Assembly: GCF_001705515.1 (NCBI RefSeq) | Contig: NZ_MDJS01000001.1 | Coordinates: forward strand, 1,860,001 to 1,924,000 | Length of the DNA: 64,000 nucleotides | Source: Mucilaginibacter sp. PPCGB 2223 | GTDB taxonomy: Bacteria > Bacteroidota > Bacteroidia > Sphingobacteriales > Sphingobacteriaceae | Direction: 5' to 3' | Shown: positions 24,696-33,812 of the stretch, in pieces | Numbering within the stretch: position 1 is the stretch's first letter | Layout: each line of letters begins with the position of its first letter | Notes under the pieces: model-generated | The model's input: the letters and a program-made list of their open reading frames with translations, nothing else | Told to the model about the DNA's origin: nothing | Database searches by the model: none | Program-made: the position numbers and the translations under genes

Positions 24696-24713
24696 TATAA
24701 ACGGCTCTATCCG
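24696..24713. promoter_or_regulatory. TAnAAACGGCTmTA motif, copy 3
   Basis: TATAAACGGCTCTATCCG, in the 90-nt gap between the divergent zinc-ribbon and PUR-family genes. It therefore sits in a bidirectional promoter position. Confidence 0.5.
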
Positions 24714-24772
24714 AATAAAACAACAAATTTTGATTTTGGTTCGCGGAATTTTGTGCTGTTAATCAATGCGAT

Positions 24773-25021
24773 ATGGAAACGATAGCTAAAAGACGGCTGG
24801 ACTCGGAGATGTTCGGCGAAGAAGGCAGACTTTATTATGTGGACCTGATGAAGGCCAGAAACAATAAACCTTATTTACAAATCACCCGGGCAGATTACGC
24901 GCCCAATGAAAAGTATGAACGTTCGTCCGTCATTTTGTTTGAGCAGGATTTCGAGTTTTTCGTAGAGGCCGTGGCGATGGTGCAGCGCCGCTATAGTTAT
25001 GGTGAAGGGAGGCCGGCCTGA
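24773..25021 (+). CDS. PUR family DNA/RNA-binding protein (DUF3276)
   Basis: An 82-residue protein with SEMFGEEGRLYYVDLMKARN, KPYLQITRADYAPNEKYER and VILFEQDFEFFVEAVAMVQR. This matches the short PUR-alpha-like proteins of Bacteroidetes (DUF3276), which bind single-stranded nucleic acid. The next gene begins around its stop codon, so it is likely cotranscribed with the RadC-like gene. Confidence 0.88.
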   Translation: METIAKRRLDSEMFGEEGRLYYVDLMKARNNKPYLQITRADYAPNEKYERSSVILFEQDFEFFVEAVAMVQRRYSYGEGRPA

Positions 25022-25038
25022 TAGACAAGATCAAAGAT

Positions 25039-25611
25039 TTGCCGCCCACGGAGCGGCCAAGGGAAAAGTTACTGGCCTTGGGTGCAAGTGAACTAAGCGA
25101 TGAAGAGTTGTTCACCATATTGATGGGTAAGAAGATACCTGCTGCATTAAGTTATCCGCTGCCAGTCCTTGTGCAAATGGATCCGCCGGCACTGATCCAA
25201 ATCAAAGGTATCGGGCAGGCTAAAGCGGCTACTTTGTTGGCCGCAACCGAGTTTTGCCGCCGGGTAACTTCACGCCAAAAGATGTTGCAAGACGAGCAAG
25301 CCTGCTATGCCTTTGCCAAAGCGCTCCTGGCGCCCGCGGAGCAATTACAATACGTGCTTTTACTGATCTCTGCCCAACGGGGACTACTGGCCTTTTCGGA
25401 GGCTGGCAGTGTTTTGCCGGATATGGCCTGGATCACGGGCATGGCCGTAGAGGCCGGTGCCGGGCGGTTGTTACTGATCAGAAATGGCTGGCTGTCCTTC
25501 AGTAACGCGGAAGGCCGATACGTGATGGAATTGCGCTCCGCTTGCGCAGCGCTTCATATCGTGTGTGAAGGTCTAATGGCCGTCGGGCCGGAACGATTTA
25601 AGATGATCTGA
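25039..25611 (+). CDS. RadC-like protein lacking the JAMM catalytic motif
   Basis: The N-terminal part is RadC-like: PPTERPREKLLALGASELSD then EELFTILM, and a helix-hairpin-helix segment (IKGIGQAKAATLLAATEFCR). The C-terminal JAB domain keeps the strand pattern (QYVLLLISAQRGLLAFSEAG) but the HNHPSGD-type metal site is replaced by LIRNGWLSFSNAEG, so metallo-peptidase activity is not expected. The TTG at 25039 is the first standard start, but the RadC N-terminus (IDKIKDLPP) continues upstream, so translation probably starts at CTG 25018 or ATA 25021, overlapping the previous stop. Next gene follows after one nucleotide. Confidence 0.75.
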   Translation: MPPTERPREKLLALGASELSDEELFTILMGKKIPAALSYPLPVLVQMDPPALIQIKGIGQAKAATLLAATEFCRRVTSRQKMLQDEQACYAFAKALLAPAEQLQYVLLLISAQRGLLAFSEAGSVLPDMAWITGMAVEAGAGRLLLIRNGWLSFSNAEGRYVMELRSACAALHIVCEGLMAVGPERFKMI

Positions 25612-25612
25612 G

Positions 25613-25945
25613 ATGAGTATTCAAACCTATATCCGGCCCTATGCCAAGCTGCTCCATGCGGATGGTTCTTATTCGGTCGCCAAGCGTTTTCATACCAGTT
25701 TTGATGGCCCCATTGTACCGGTTCATCTGGATAATCTGATCCGATTGGGCATTCTGGAGATACCTGCGATGAAAATAATCGCCGATGAAAAAGTTTATGA
25801 GCCGCTGGAGGCGGACAAAGCGCTGGAACCCCTTTTCGCGGAAATTGTAGACAGCGGCAAACAGGTCGATTTTGAACGGGTGCTCGTCCGCCTGACCAAT
25901 TTCGGCGGACAGTTCGTGCAGCAGGTCGTTAAGGATAAAGCCTGA
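25613..25945 (+). CDS. Hypothetical protein of the PUR-RadC operon
   Basis: A 110-residue protein with two halves: a beta-rich N-terminus (SYSVAKRFHTSFDGPIVPVH) and a helical C-terminus (PLFAEIVDSGKQVDFERVLV, NFGGQFVQQVVKD). Its ATG lies in TGAGATG directly after the radC-like stop, so coupling is likely. No family recognised. Confidence 0.7.
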   Translation: MSIQTYIRPYAKLLHADGSYSVAKRFHTSFDGPIVPVHLDNLIRLGILEIPAMKIIADEKVYEPLEADKALEPLFAEIVDSGKQVDFERVLVRLTNFGGQFVQQVVKDKA

Positions 25946-26102
25946 GGGTCGGGGTGAATAATTTTGGTACAGAAGCAGCTGGCTTATAAAATGTCGCAAT
26001 CCCCGGCGATCAGGCTTTAAAGAAACAGCGCGGCAGGGCGGATTAGATCGCGGAAAGGCTCCGGGCCTATCGAAAGTCACAATTCCTGCCGGGCTTATTT
26101 TG
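25946..26102 (+). ncRNA. Candidate IS110 left-end region (possible bridge RNA)
   Basis: A 157-nt non-coding stretch directly upstream of an IS110 transposase, containing GC-rich segments able to fold (for example CCCCGGCGATCAGG and CGGAAAGGCTCCGGGCCTATCG). IS110-group elements are known to encode a bridge RNA in their left-end non-coding region. The precise ends of the insertion sequence are not identifiable here. Confidence 0.4.
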
Positions 26103-27116
26103 ATGAAAGCGAAAAAGTACACCTATTTTATCGGGGTGGATATCTCCGCCCGGGAACTCGACTGGGCCGTGTCATCAGGAAAGGATCACCTGTTCCACCG
26201 CAAAACCGAAAACAGCGCCGAGGCGGTCAACATCATGCTCGCCGAACTCAAGAAGATACCCGGCCTCATGCTGAGCCGTACCGTATTCTGCATGGAGCAT
26301 ACCGGCATTTACGGTAACCATTTATGCGCAGCCCTGCAAAGATGCCGGGCGAATTTCGCAGTCGAATCAGCTACACATATCCAAAATGCCATCGGAAACC
26401 CACGTGGTAAGACTGACAAGATGGACGCCATGCGAATCGCCGATTATGCCTACCGTAACCGCGAACATCTGCGTTTCTGGGCACCCAAGAGGCTCGTTGT
26501 TCAGCAGTTAGGGCAGTTGAACGCGCTTCGGAAGCGGTTACAGGGGATCCAGCATATCCTGAAAGTGTCGCTTAAGCAACAACAGGGTTTTATGGCCGAA
26601 GGACAGATCAGGCAGCACTCAGGGCTTTGCTCTCAAACGATCGGGGCGCTTGACCAGGACGTGGCTGAAATCAACGGACTCATCGAGAAAACCATCGCTG
26701 GGGATGAGTCCCTTTCCCGCCTGATGAAAGTGATCACTTCAGTTTCCTGCATCGGTCCGGTAACGGCGCTGAACATCATCCTCTGCACGAATGAATTCAA
26801 AGACTTCAACAGTCCCAGGAAATTCGCCTGCTATGCGGGTATTGCACCTTTTCTCAAAGAGTCGGGCCCGCAAAAAGGAAAAGCCAGGGTGTCCCCGATG
26901 GCCAACAAGTACATGAAGTCGCTGCTGCACATCTGCGCCGTCCGGGCGAAGATCAACGTTCCGGAACTCAAAGCTTTTTACGAGCGCAAGGTCAACGCGG
27001 AAAAAAAACATAAGATGTCGGTGCTGAACGCCATCCGTTATAAGCTGGTGCTGCGGGTATTCTCCTGCGTGAAACAAGACCGGTTATATGAGTCCCGCTA
27101 CCAACGACCGGGTTGA
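26103..27116 (+). mobile_element. IS110 family transposase
   Basis: A 337-residue transposase (ATG 26103; an in-frame TTG precedes it). The N-terminal DEDD domain is visible as YFIGVDISARELDWAV, CMEHTGIYGNHLC and GKTDKMDAMRIADYAYR. The C-terminal Transposase_20 domain holds KVITSVSCIGPVTALNII and ACYAGIAPFLKESGPQKGK. It recombines DNA without inverted terminal repeats, guided by a bridge RNA in well-studied members. Full length. A second, diverged IS110 gene is at 30522-31529. Confidence 0.93.
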
Positions 27117-27186
27117 GGTGACAATGATCATCTATTAATTATTTATTAAAACGATTAATTAATATGATATTATTCATTAACACTTG

Positions 27187-27194
27187 TATTTTTG
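27187..27194 (+). promoter_or_regulatory. Possible Bacteroidetes -7 box (TAnnTTTG)
   Basis: TATTTTTG, 41 nt upstream of the ATG at 27235, in a 118-nt AT-rich gap after the IS110 gene. No clear -33 TTG was seen at the right distance, so the call is weak. Confidence 0.25.
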
Positions 27195-27234
27195 CTATTT
27201 TATTTACAGCTTAGGGCATATTAAAAAGATCACT

Positions 27235-27573
27235 ATGGCTTGGAACAGAACTTCTAATACCTGCGTTTCCGTCTACGGCGCGCTTGACGACCTGAAACAA
27301 TACGGTACACCGACGACCTTTGAAGACGCTGGTCCCCTAATGATGAAATACCTTGCCTTCTTCAACACACTCGCTACGGGAGGCCCGGTCTCTGCGGCTG
27401 CATTGGCCATTGCCACTGCCCTCGATGAAGTTCTGACCGACAGCTATGCCGGCTTTTATAAAACGGGGATCGATTCCAATAAAGCAATTGCCGAATTGCA
27501 ACTGATCTTAAAAGTGGCCAATCAAACCGTGGAAGACCTGTCCAATACCGCCGATACCCTCTACACTTTCTAA
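27235..27573 (+). CDS. Small helical protein, first of the patatin set
   Basis: A 112-residue protein from ATG 27235 (MAWNRTSNTCVSVYGALDDL). Longer upstream frame is ignored because it is AT-rich leader sequence. Helical, with a Gly/Ala-rich hydrophobic helix (GGPVSAAALAIATALDEVLT) and a C-terminal helix (NKAIAELQLILKVANQTVED). No family recognised; no signal peptide. Its stop overlaps the next start (TAATG), so the three-gene operon begins here. Confidence 0.65.
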   Translation: MAWNRTSNTCVSVYGALDDLKQYGTPTTFEDAGPLMMKYLAFFNTLATGGPVSAAALAIATALDEVLTDSYAGFYKTGIDSNKAIAELQLILKVANQTVEDLSNTADTLYTF

Positions 27574-28727
27574 TGAAAAAACTAATCAAAAAAGCGGTGC
27601 TCATCCTGCTATTGGGATGCCCCCAACTTGTGTTTGCCCAGATCAAAAGCTTTGATGAAGTCAAACAGGCGATCGCCGACTCCTTGGCGAGCCCTAATTT
27701 CCTGAATGACGCTGCTGCTAAATATTTGGCGGACCTGCAGACCAAGGACACCGCAAAGGCTCGCTTTATCCGCGATCTCAATGTCAAGTTCAAGGTCTTT
27801 CAGGCAGACAACCTGCCCCCGGGACTGGGCTTCAGTTATCAATACGCGAACAGCTGGGTCAAAAACAATACCGACCGCAGCCATGCTTATCATTACAGCC
27901 GCTCCCTGGATCTCGATTTCAGCGGCAATGTCGCCTTTAAAAAAGTCTACAATCCCAGTAACTTCCTGGAATCCAAGGCCGCTTACAATGGGACTTTTTT
28001 TTGGGGAGGTTTCGCCCGGAAAAACACCAGAAGCGAGGCCGACCAGCTCCGTGCCTTGAAATTATCCTATAGCGACGCCGTTCATGCAGGAGACAACGCG
28101 AAGGCCATCTACCTGAAGGCGCGGGGCGACAGCCTGACCCATGTCACCGACCAATACTATATTGGCATCACCGGCAATGCCTCCTATGAAAGCAATCAGG
28201 ATTTTTCCAAAACGCAGTTCGTGCCCGGTATCCTCATCAACGCCGGAATCAATGGTTTCAGCTCCTATAGCCATTTACAGTGGTTTAACTTCCCGGACTA
28301 TCCCTTTGCATTGCTCCGCTGGCTGACCAATACGACCGATTACTTCGCCCCTTCGGGAGTTTCCGTACCGCAGGTCCTTTTTGGCCTCGATTATGTCACG
28401 CCCATCAACGACAGTCTCCGGAACGCGGTTACGGGCAATCTGGCTGCTTTCGAGCGTCTCCGATTCGAGGCTTCATTTAAAACCCTGGCTGCCAAGGCTC
28501 TTGGCCAGTCCTTCTGGTTCAGCGCGAATTACCGCTGGTATGGGCAACTGAACGCTTCCCAGGCCCTGGTGAATGCGCATATGGCCCATTTCAATTATTT
28601 TGTCTGTGCGCTCGCGGCCAGCAACGGCTTTTTTGCAAGTTATTCTGTGGGGCAGCTGCCTTTTGACCAAAAGTCCGCCACCGTCTACGGTATTGGGTTC
28701 AACTATAATCTGGGGAACTGGAAATAA
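27573..28727 (+). CDS. Secreted, outer-membrane barrel-like protein
   Basis: A 384-residue protein with a clear signal peptide (KKLIKKAVLILLLGCPQLVFAQ, cleaved near residue 23). The mature part begins with a helical stretch and then has many alternating strands with aromatic girdle residues (LGFSYQYANSWV, QYYIGITGNASYES, FWFSANYRWYGQL), ending YGIGFNYNLGNWK, a barrel-like C-terminus. No named family recognised. It is coupled to the gene before it and followed by a patatin phospholipase; an outer-membrane role next to a lipid-acting enzyme is plausible. Confidence 0.7.
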   Translation: MKKLIKKAVLILLLGCPQLVFAQIKSFDEVKQAIADSLASPNFLNDAAAKYLADLQTKDTAKARFIRDLNVKFKVFQADNLPPGLGFSYQYANSWVKNNTDRSHAYHYSRSLDLDFSGNVAFKKVYNPSNFLESKAAYNGTFFWGGFARKNTRSEADQLRALKLSYSDAVHAGDNAKAIYLKARGDSLTHVTDQYYIGITGNASYESNQDFSKTQFVPGILINAGINGFSSYSHLQWFNFPDYPFALLRWLTNTTDYFAPSGVSVPQVLFGLDYVTPINDSLRNAVTGNLAAFERLRFEASFKTLAAKALGQSFWFSANYRWYGQLNASQALVNAHMAHFNYFVCALAASNGFFASYSVGQLPFDQKSATVYGIGFNYNLGNWK

Positions 28728-28760
28728 TAAAAAACTTAAGATACATTTTTAACCTGTTTC

Positions 28761-30443
28761 ATGATGGATCCTGTACAACCCAAGCCCGGTGTTTTTTCGA
28801 TCGGCATCTGCATGGCCGGCGCGGTTTCTGCCGGCGCTTACACAGCGGGCGTGATGGACTACCTGTTGGAATCGCTTGCCGAATGGGAGAAACGGCGCGG
28901 CCAGCCCGGCGTACCCAGCCATCGCGTAGAGATCCCCGTGATCGGAGGCGCCTCGGCGGGAGGCATGACCGGGATCATTACCGCATCGGCTTTAAACAGC
29001 CCGGTCAAGCCGCTGGACCGGCCCGGCGATGATCTGCTGGCGGAACATCCGGAAAACAAGTTTTACCATGCCTGGGTCGACCTGACCGGAACTGACATGT
29101 TTTCCAAAATGCTGGATACGGGCGATATCCAGCCTGGGCTGATTCCGTCCGGCCTAAATTCGAACTTTATAGATGAGGTGGCCGCCAAAATGATCGTAAC
29201 TGCCCCAGGCTACCAGCCCCTGCCTCCCTATATCGCACCTGGTCTTAAAGTGTTTACCACATTATCAAACCTCGGGGGCTTTCCGTACAGCGCCGACTTT
29301 TACGCTGCTTCGGCAGGAAACAGGAAGTATCACATGCAATTGCATAACGACTATGCCTGCTTCCAGCTTACCGAAATGACAGATACGGCGGCGCCAAATG
29401 CCGGCTGGGTACCCCTGAACTTTAAGACCGGCATCAACCTGAGCATAGCGCGAAATGCGGCGATGGCTACCGGCGCTTTCCCGGTCGGCCTCAAATCCCG
29501 GCTGCTCGAGCGTGACGCAGCCTATGTAAACGCGAATCCTTTCTTGCAGGATATTTTCGGGAACACCCCGGTCGGTCCGGGAGCATATACTACGCTAAAT
29601 GTTGACGGGGGAATGATCAACAATGAGCCGTTTGAGAAAGTGAGGGAGGAATTGCTGCGCTCCACCGGTCAGCCTAAGAATACCGTAGACGATCCTAACC
29701 ACTTTAACTCGACCATTTTGATGATCGAGCCCTTTCCCACTACCCCTCCCGTTCCTATCAGTATGGATCAGGGCTTACTGCATGTCATCGGCCTGACCTT
29801 ATCTACGATGATCAGCCAGATGCGCTCCAAGCCGCTGAATATCGCCAACGCGCTCAATGAAAACTGCGCCGGACAGTACCTGATTGCCCCTTCGCGGCTG
29901 ATCACCGGACCCGATGGTACCCTGCAGGAAGTTGCCGGCGAACGGGCGATCGCCTGTGGCGCACTTAATGGTTTCAGCGGTTTTATCAATAAAGAATTCC
30001 GGGTGCATGATTATTACCTCGGCCGTTATAACTGCAAGATCTTCCTGCGGGATTATTTCACCGTATCCAAAGAAGCCGTAGATGCAAACGCGATCTTCGC
30101 AAATGGGTATGCCGGATTAGCCAATAAGGACGATTTCAAATCCACCCGCGACTACAGTTACCAGATCATTCCGCAGTTTAAGGATTATACCGACTATACT
30201 TTCCCTGACTTTAAATTCAGTTCAGGCGCCAACTGGCCGGCGGTCCGGGAAGCGGATATCGATCAGTATCAACCAGCCGTCAAAAAAAGGATGCAGGCCC
30301 TGATCAAAAACGCCGTCAAGCTGAATTGGTGGCAATCCATCTTGCTGGGTATTGGCTCGGCAGTGCTTCTCAGTGGTTCTGCGACCAAAGCGGCAATGGA
30401 TAAGATCAAGGCCGATCTGCGTTTATGGCAATTGCTGCCTTAA
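28761..30443 (+). CDS. Patatin-like phospholipase
   Basis: A 560-residue protein. The oxyanion glycines are in CMAGAVSAGAYTAGVMDYLL, the nucleophile Ser in PVIGGASAGGMTG (G-x-S-x-G) and the catalytic Asp in NVDGGMINNEPFEKV (D-G-G), so the Ser-Asp dyad of patatin phospholipases is intact. A hydrophobic segment (SILLGIGSAVLLSGSATKAA) is at the C-terminus, so it may be membrane-attached; no signal peptide is seen. The gap to the previous gene is 33 nt. Patatin enzymes hydrolyse phospholipids or acyl esters; the substrate here is unknown. Confidence 0.85.
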   Translation: MMDPVQPKPGVFSIGICMAGAVSAGAYTAGVMDYLLESLAEWEKRRGQPGVPSHRVEIPVIGGASAGGMTGIITASALNSPVKPLDRPGDDLLAEHPENKFYHAWVDLTGTDMFSKMLDTGDIQPGLIPSGLNSNFIDEVAAKMIVTAPGYQPLPPYIAPGLKVFTTLSNLGGFPYSADFYAASAGNRKYHMQLHNDYACFQLTEMTDTAAPNAGWVPLNFKTGINLSIARNAAMATGAFPVGLKSRLLERDAAYVNANPFLQDIFGNTPVGPGAYTTLNVDGGMINNEPFEKVREELLRSTGQPKNTVDDPNHFNSTILMIEPFPTTPPVPISMDQGLLHVIGLTLSTMISQMRSKPLNIANALNENCAGQYLIAPSRLITGPDGTLQEVAGERAIACGALNGFSGFINKEFRVHDYYLGRYNCKIFLRDYFTVSKEAVDANAIFANGYAGLANKDDFKSTRDYSYQIIPQFKDYTDYTFPDFKFSSGANWPAVREADIDQYQPAVKKRMQALIKNAVKLNWWQSILLGIGSAVLLSGSATKAAMDKIKADLRLWQLLP

Positions 30444-30521
30444 GCGCACTGGGCGTCGGTACTGCAGGTCCCCATCGGAGTATTTGACGATAGTGATCTG
30501 GTGTTACAATCATGTGCGATC

Positions 30522-31529
30522 TTAATTGCTAGGAACAGGACAAAAATTCGTGTAGGACTTGTTCTTATTAACACAGGCAAATATCCGCATAATGAGCTTG
30601 TTTCGTATCGCATTCAAAACGGACATCGGATTTTTGCCTTCACCTGTTTTGCGCTTGTAATAAGCGGCTATTTCCGGCACCACCTTTTTTGCCACCATTG
30701 CGCACAAATGCAGCAACCCCTTTAATCTTTTGTTTGCCATATGAGATACGCGCGGCTTTCCTTTAAACTTTCCTGATTCTTTCACGAAAGGTGCTACCCC
30801 GGAATAACAAGCAAATTTCTTTGGATTATTGATATCCTTGAATTCATTGGTGGCTATAATAATATTTAGTGCTGTAACCGGCCCAACAGCTGGAATAGAG
30901 GTGATGACCTTCATGAGGTGGTTTATGGAGCTATCCGATTCGACCAATGTACTTATGGCTTTTTCAATTCTTTCAATATCCGCTTTTGTTGCCTGAATGC
31001 TTGCATTACATAACGATTCGCATTTAATACAGTCTGTCTTTTTCATAAACGAACTTTGCTCTTTTAATGGCATCTTTATAGTAAGGTGCAATCCGGACAT
31101 CCGTTCTCTCAACGTATTTAGGTATGCCAATTGTGCGATGATTGGTCGTTTTGGTTTCCACAGGGTGACCTTATCCTGAAATCGGAAAGCGTATTCTGCA
31201 ATTCGGATGGCGTCGATTTTATCCGATTTATTCCGGACATTCCCCATTGAATTGCGAATTTTAGTAGAAGATTCCGAAATAAAGTTGGCTTTCACTTTTC
31301 GTAAGCCGTTTAACATATGATTACTATAAAAGCCGGTGTCTTCTATACAAAACAATGTTTTACCTATCTTAAATCCTTCCAGCGCCTTGAGCTCGGAAAT
31401 AAAATCACCGATCGCAGTGCTGTTATTCGCAGTTTCCTTATGAAAAAGCAAAGTATCATTCTTTTTTACAGCGTGGTCAAGTTTATTTCTGGAAACATCA
31501 GTGCCAACAAAGTAGGTGTACCTTTTCAT
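30522..31529 (-). mobile_element. IS110 family transposase, second copy
   Basis: A 335-residue transposase with YFVGTDVSRNKLDHAV, CIEDTGFYSNHML and KSDKIDAIRIAEYAFRF, and a C-terminal KVITSIPAVGPVTALNIII, CYSGVAPFVKESGKFKGK. It is full length and only moderately similar to the one at 26103-27116, so the two are separate insertions rather than one duplicated element. Together they flank the patatin set in opposite orientation. Confidence 0.92.
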
Positions 31530-31557
31530 TTTTACAACGATTAGTGGGTAAAAAACA

Positions 31558-31641
31558 ACTCATATTGACCGGTAACAATTCACGTTTTCAATAGGCTTAT
31601 TATCCTGACATAATCGCTAATCCCCGCCGGTCAACATGAGT
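31558..31641 (-). ncRNA. Hairpin in the IS110 left-end region (possible bridge RNA)
   Basis: ACTCATATTGACCGG at 31558-31572 and CCGGTCAACATGAGT at 31627-31641 are complementary at 14 of 15 positions and enclose 54 nt. It lies 29-112 nt upstream of the transposase start, in the position where IS110 elements encode a bridge RNA. The hairpin is clear; the RNA function is inferred. Confidence 0.45.
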
Positions 31642-31959
31642 AGCTATGCCCTGATACGACCAATAGGCATTCATCCTGCTAATAATATTAAGTCTGCATA
31701 GCGTTCGCAATACCCTACCCAGGCTATTAAGTTACACCACGAGCAATATATTACGAGGATATCTTGGTGACTCTTGAATTCCTGATTTGTTTGATGACAG
31801 CAGTGTTTATCGTCACAGCTGTCACCTGGCAGTTGACCTTGGCGCAATGCCCGCATCGCCCATGGCGTTGTCTTCGTAATAGAAAAGGCCGGCCTCTTTT
31901 AAGCGTCCGAAAATCTTGTTTGAGCCGGCCGGAAACCGCGGTGATCTCAGCGCGGTCCC

Positions 31960-32106
31960 CTAGGCGCCATTGTGGCGGGTGTGTCTTTTCGCAACTTCAG
32001 GGTACTTGATACGGTGGTATTCCTGTTTAACTCGTGAAGTTGTGTTTGATAAATCTTCCCGCCACTCTGAATATTCCTTTGACATATCTTCTCTTATTTC
32101 TGGCAT
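31960..32106 (-). CDS. Possible 48-residue protein or gene remnant
   Basis: ATG at 32104-32106, TAG at 31960-31962. The product starts MPEIREDMSKEYSEWREDLS and ends VAKRHTRHNGA. Charged and helical, but no family recognised. The rest of the 579-nt gap 31530-32108 holds the IS110 hairpin and a GC-rich stretch at 31880-31970 with repeated GCCGGCC words; no other gene was seen. Confidence 0.3.
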   Translation of the reverse strand: MPEIREDMSKEYSEWREDLSNTTSRVKQEYHRIKYPEVAKRHTRHNGA

Positions 32107-32108
32107 AA

Positions 32109-32831
32109 CTACCTCGACTGGTTCATCCCGAACAGGCCGTCCCTACCTGACGCTAAACTGAACACGCCCGAATCAGAGGTGTTGCCGGCAGCATCTTTGG
32201 TGATGATCCGCCAGTAATAAGTACTGCCTGAGATTACCGTTACACCGTTCACAAATTTGTCGGTGATACGGGTTTTGTAGGATACGGGCGTAGCTGTCGT
32301 GCCAAAATAAATATCGTAGCTGGCAATATCATTATCCGGGTCGCTGGCTGTCCAAGTCAGGTTAACCGTTCCGGCCGCCACACTTTGCCCGAATGCCGGC
32401 GACAGGTTATCAGCCGGGAAGGGTGGATGCGATAGCGTACCTATCCCGGCACTGTAAAACTTCCACACGTCACTTTTGGCAGTTGTAGCTAATGAGTTAG
32501 ATTTAGATACCACATACCACGAATAAGGCGTATCCCGGTTAAGGTTGACCGATAGCTGGTTGGTTGCACTTGTTTGGGTTGTTGTGGTCCCCGTCAGCAG
32601 GTTTTTGATATCTACTTTGTAGCTATCGGTATTGCTGGCGCTGTTCCAGGTCAAGGTAATGGTACTTTGGGTGGATGAGATCACCGTACCGGCGGTACAG
32701 GCCGAGTTCTGCGCGGGGAAGGTAAGGGCAGCCGGTTTCGGATCGGGAGCCCCGCTGGTGCTGTTCTTTTTGCTGCAGCCGGCAATTAATATTGTAATTG
32801 CAATTAATGTAATAATGATGTGTTTTTTCAT
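32109..32831 (-). CDS. Lipoprotein with two fibronectin type III-like domains
   Basis: A 240-residue protein with a lipobox after the hydrophobic leader (MKKHIIITLIAITILIAGC, Cys19), then a linker and two FnIII-like repeats (about 38-128 and 130-230; the second has TVNLTWTASDPDNDIASYDI and STYYWRIITKDAAGNTSDSG). Bacteroidetes secretion-associated lipoproteins often carry such domains. Its ATG overlaps the stop of the pseudogene upstream, so the pair may once have formed an operon. Confidence 0.8.
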   Translation of the reverse strand: MKKHIIITLIAITILIAGCSKKNSTSGAPDPKPAALTFPAQNSACTAGTVISSTQSTITLTWNSASNTDSYKVDIKNLLTGTTTTQTSATNQLSVNLNRDTPYSWYVVSKSNSLATTAKSDVWKFYSAGIGTLSHPPFPADNLSPAFGQSVAAGTVNLTWTASDPDNDIASYDIYFGTTATPVSYKTRITDKFVNGVTVISGSTYYWRIITKDAAGNTSDSGVFSLASGRDGLFGMNQSR

Positions 32832-33750
32832 TGCTTTACAACTTTAAATACCTTCTCGGTTTGCCCTGTGGTTAGTTTCAGTATATAAATACCTGGGATA
32901 AAGTTCCCTGCATCCATCTGTACGGTACCGGAGGCATTGTTAAACTGTTTACTGTAAACTTTTACACCTGCCGTGTTAAACAGCTCAACAGTTGCCGAAG
33001 CAATATTATCGCTACCCAAGCTCACATTTAATGTTGATGTAAACGGGTTTGGATAAGCCGGGATATCTGCCGGCAGATCAAAGCGATGCTGATAAACACC
33101 CTGGCAAGGCTTATCGGTCGTAACGGGTACCTCGTTGATGCCTTTGCTCAATGCCAGCGTAATATTACCGGCCGTGGTGGTTACGCCGTTCAGGGTAACG
33201 AAGTAAATACTGCCGCCATCCAGAGTGAGATTAACGTTTTGAATGCTGTTGTTTCGGTGATTACCACGGTAAAACACTGCTGATACCGGCTACGGTAAAG
33301 CAAATCGTATAGATACCTGCTGCCAGGTTAGCAATGGTCGTATTGGTTGTAAAAGGATAACTGGCGTTTACGCTACGCCGGTTATGGTCCGGTATAGTCA
33401 AACCCTGTGCGGCTGTTATGCTGATGGTACCATTGGCTGAACCATGGCAGGTGGCGCTGTTGGCTGAGACGGCGAAGTTGTTTGCCGGAAGAGCGTTGTT
33501 GACCGTTAAGATGCCCGGTTACCGACGCCGGCATTACATAGGCCGTAATAATTTGGGAACTACTGGCGGATAGAATGATCGGCGCAGTGCCACCGACGGT
33601 CAACGAGGTCGGACTATCCAACTGGCTGCCATTAATGGTGACCACCGTACCGACCGGGGCGCTGCCCGGGCTAAAGGAACTGATGACCGGCAGTTGCTGC
33701 GCAAACGCCGGTACAGCGGTTAACAGCACCAGGAGGACTTGCAATTTTTT
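32828..33750 (-). pseudogene. Frameshifted secreted protein with IPT/TIG and T9SS sorting domains
   Basis: Fragments of one protein lie in different frames. The first (33382-33744) has a hydrophobic leader ending TAVPAFAQ and an IPT/TIG-like domain (LPVISSFSPGSAPVGTVVTI, NGSQLDSPTSLTVGGTAPII). Frame changes follow at about 33520 and 33370, where reading another frame restores VNNALPANNFAVSANSATCH and PFTTNTTIANLAAGIYTICF. The last fragment (32828-33277) ends in a type A sorting domain (AYPNPFTSTLNVSL...YILKLTTGQTEKVFKVVKQ). A run of eight A lies just upstream of the first fragment, and its natural start is not visible. At least two frameshifts make a functional product unlikely. Confidence 0.75.
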
Positions 33751-33812
33751 TTAACAACGACACGACTGAATCACTAAATTACAATTAATCAGCACAAAAT
33801 ACAATATAACAA

